From positions 25,108,671 to 25,172,670 of the forward strand of contig NC_133227.1 in assembly GCF_040436345.1 (NCBI RefSeq): a DNA stretch of 64,000 nt, given 5' to 3'. Positions 62,301-64,000 of this stretch are shown in pieces. The translations under genes were made by a program, and so were the position numbers. The notes under the pieces were generated by a model that saw only the letters and a list, made by a program, of their open reading frames with translations, made no database searches and was not told the origin of the DNA. Within the stretch, counting starts at the first letter, position 1. Each line of letters begins with the position of its first letter. The DNA comes from Pagrus major. Lineage: Eukaryota; Chordata; Actinopteri; Spariformes; Sparidae.

Positions 62301-63977
62301 GGAGGACGTGGAGAGGCTTCAGATGCACCGGCTGCAGGAGGAAGGACACGTGGACAAAGAAGAAAAAGAAATGGGGAGATGTCAGAGTGGTGAAGAAGAA
62401 GGGATTTTAATGATAGGACTACTGACACCAAACACAGCCACAAACACTGCACAGCTAGGATCTTTCCATTTTTGCCATCTTAGTTTAGCGTGTCATCATG
62501 CTAAAATGTCCCAATTAGAAGTAAACACAAGCACAGCCAAGGCTTAGAGAAAGTCATTAGTTTTACTGATATTTTGTAATGAACCCAAGTATCAGACAAA
62601 TTGAAATTTTAGCCTGATGTTAGCTGTAGATGAGAATTTAAGGGCTCACAGAAGTTATCAGAATTCATCCTAATGAGGACGTGAATGTGTATCAAATTTC
62701 ACTCAAAACCACAAATGTCAACCTAATGGTGACACTAGAGGAAAAGTCAGGGGATCACCAAAGTCATGAGATTTATAGAGGATATGGCTGTGAATTGCTG
62801 TACAAAGGTTCATAGCAATGGATTCAGTAGATGTTGAGACATTCAGTTTGGCCCGAATGGTGCAATGACCGACTGATATTGCCATCCATGGAGCCACAAT
62901 CCTAGTATGACTAAAAAGACACTTTTTATAAAGTGCCAATTTTGGATTTTTCACTAAAAACATTGGGATTTATCCTCATGAGAATATGGCCAATAATTGT
63001 TGAGTTATCTTGGTTTGCTCTGAGCCAAAGTGAACAGACGATGTGTAACCAGTTCCAGATCCCTCACAGCCTTTCTGCAAACAATTATTTAGTTCTTGTA
63101 ACTCCACAAACAGAAGAAAGAAGGGGTCTTACAATCTCTAATGGCATCACAAACAGCTTTTTTACATTACCTGTGTCCTGCTACAGCTCTTTAGCGTGGC
63201 CAGCATGTCAGCATCTCTCTGCAGCTCCTTCTTGCCGACACTTTCTTTCTGTTTAATCTGAGCTCCATCTTCCTGTAACTGTCTCACTGTAGAGCCTCTC
63301 TTGGGTGTCTCTGCCCTCGTCTGTCCTCTGGTGGGGGTGGAAGGTGGCTGAACTGTCTTGCGGGGGCTCATCCTGACGGGGTCAGCCTGGGTTGGCATAT
63401 GAGGTCTGAGGCGAAGACTGGTTTTGCGGGGACTGTCTTGAACCGGGGAGGCTGGGAGATCCGCACGTAATTTCTTGCGAGGTGTCAAGCTAATGCTGGA
63501 GTCGATTGCTGATGCAGTTTGTTTCCTCTTTGTAGGTGTTGAAACATCCTGAAAAAAGCAAAAACAAAGTATGAGCTTTACACCAACTCCAGGACAAATC
63601 ATTTACACAACATCCTGAATTTCTTTTGCTATCCTTAAGAATCTTACACAGTTCTCTGTAGTTTCATTAGCCTCCTTGCTCTCCGTTTCTTCCTTTGGTT
63701 CTGTCAGAGAGCGCAAATACTCCTTAGCTAAAATCTCCACCTGAGAGCCAAAGGAGACAAAGAGACTGTTACTAAAAATGACAAAAAGCAACACAAAAAA
63801 GCCAGAGTGTCTCGATCATCGTGAACTCACCCTCCATTTAGTGAAATCACTGACTGAACTGGGTCCAAATTTAACCTGATTACGGGCAGTGTCGACAAAG
63901 CTCGTCTCCAAGGCGGACATTTTCTCTGTGGTGATGGGATCAGGGAGACAGAAGCTCTTCTCCCAAACTGCAGTTAT
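59323..63977 (-). CDS. lrwd1: Leucine-rich repeat and WD repeat protein 1 (ORCA), 3' part
   Basis: LRWD1/ORCA binds the origin recognition complex and heterochromatin marks and stabilises ORC on chromatin. Exons (minus strand): 63977-63831, 63740-63648, 63548-63171, 62331-62217, 62078-61978, 61762-61552, 61033-60961, 60807-60664, 60543-60437, 60229-60068, 59815-59709, 59475-59323; about 597 codons to the stop. The 5' leucine-rich-repeat exons lie beyond the right edge, since the first exon here opens with an acceptor in phase 0. The large exon 63548-63171 encodes a basic linker with LTPRKK, SPRKT (twice) and TPKRG, potential CDK sites. The WD part matches the vertebrate protein closely: ATCGGDSLCVIDCETG, KKYKVPGE, KRGLVKLIHPR, SYDNKIMMWDIG, IYLWSWSQT, VCGDDKGRLW. 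All phases agree. Confidence 0.93.
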
Positions 63978-64000
63978 CTATATTCAACAAGGACAGTGTT

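Overview
The window is vertebrate nuclear DNA and almost certainly from a spiny-rayed (percomorph-type) teleost. The genes are spread over many small exons with GT-AG introns. The encoded proteins match vertebrate families along their length, and the intergenic and intronic DNA is full of short non-autonomous repeats and tRNA-derived SINEs of the kind common in bony fish. No species is named because nothing in the sequence fixes one.

Layout. (1) 1-2.6 kb has no gene and holds fragments of dispersed repeats. (2) About 2.6-11 kb is a decayed, AT-rich tandem array built from T-tract/CAGGAG/A-tract and TTCATGTGTGAAACTGAGTGA-like modules. It contains three copies of a 0.43 kb complex segment, a tRNA-derived SINE and a 663 bp terminal-inverted-repeat element with a perfect 6-bp target-site duplication. 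(3) About 11-15.4 kb has no recognisable gene but carries a strong CTCF-like motif. (4) 15,373-30,541 (minus) is a complete BCKDK (branched-chain alpha-ketoacid dehydrogenase kinase) gene in 11 coding exons, 416 aa. (5) 32,223-38,086 (minus) is a complete DDX51 DEAD-box helicase gene in 16 coding exons, 668 aa. (6) 38,674-57,288 (plus) is a complete CENPE mitotic kinesin gene that I resolve into 55 coding exons, 2,643 aa, ending in the farnesylation motif CKTQ. DDX51 and CENPE are head to head over a 587 bp bidirectional promoter. (7) 59,323-63,977 (minus) is the 3' part of LRWD1 (ORCA): the linker and WD repeats, with the leucine-rich-repeat exons beyond the right edge. CENPE and LRWD1 converge tail to tail.

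The exon coordinates were derived by hand from splice signals, reading-phase bookkeeping and remembered family similarity. All four gene models keep phase across every junction. BCKDK restrains branched-chain amino-acid catabolism in mitochondria, DDX51 acts in large ribosomal subunit maturation, CENPE moves and tethers chromosomes at kinetochores, and LRWD1 stabilises the origin recognition complex on heterochromatin. They share no pathway; the only structural link is the shared DDX51/CENPE promoter, which carries cell-cycle-type motifs (CRE, E2F-like, CCAAT, CHR).

I did not find an obviously new biological system. The most unusual observations are the exon-cassette expansion in CENPE, a tandem splice acceptor there that would create or avoid a stop codon, a (CA)31 tract 8 nt inside a BCKDK intron next to a 48-nt in-frame exon, the element with 6-bp duplications and a helix-turn-helix-like reading frame, and the 8 kb splice-acceptor-like array.
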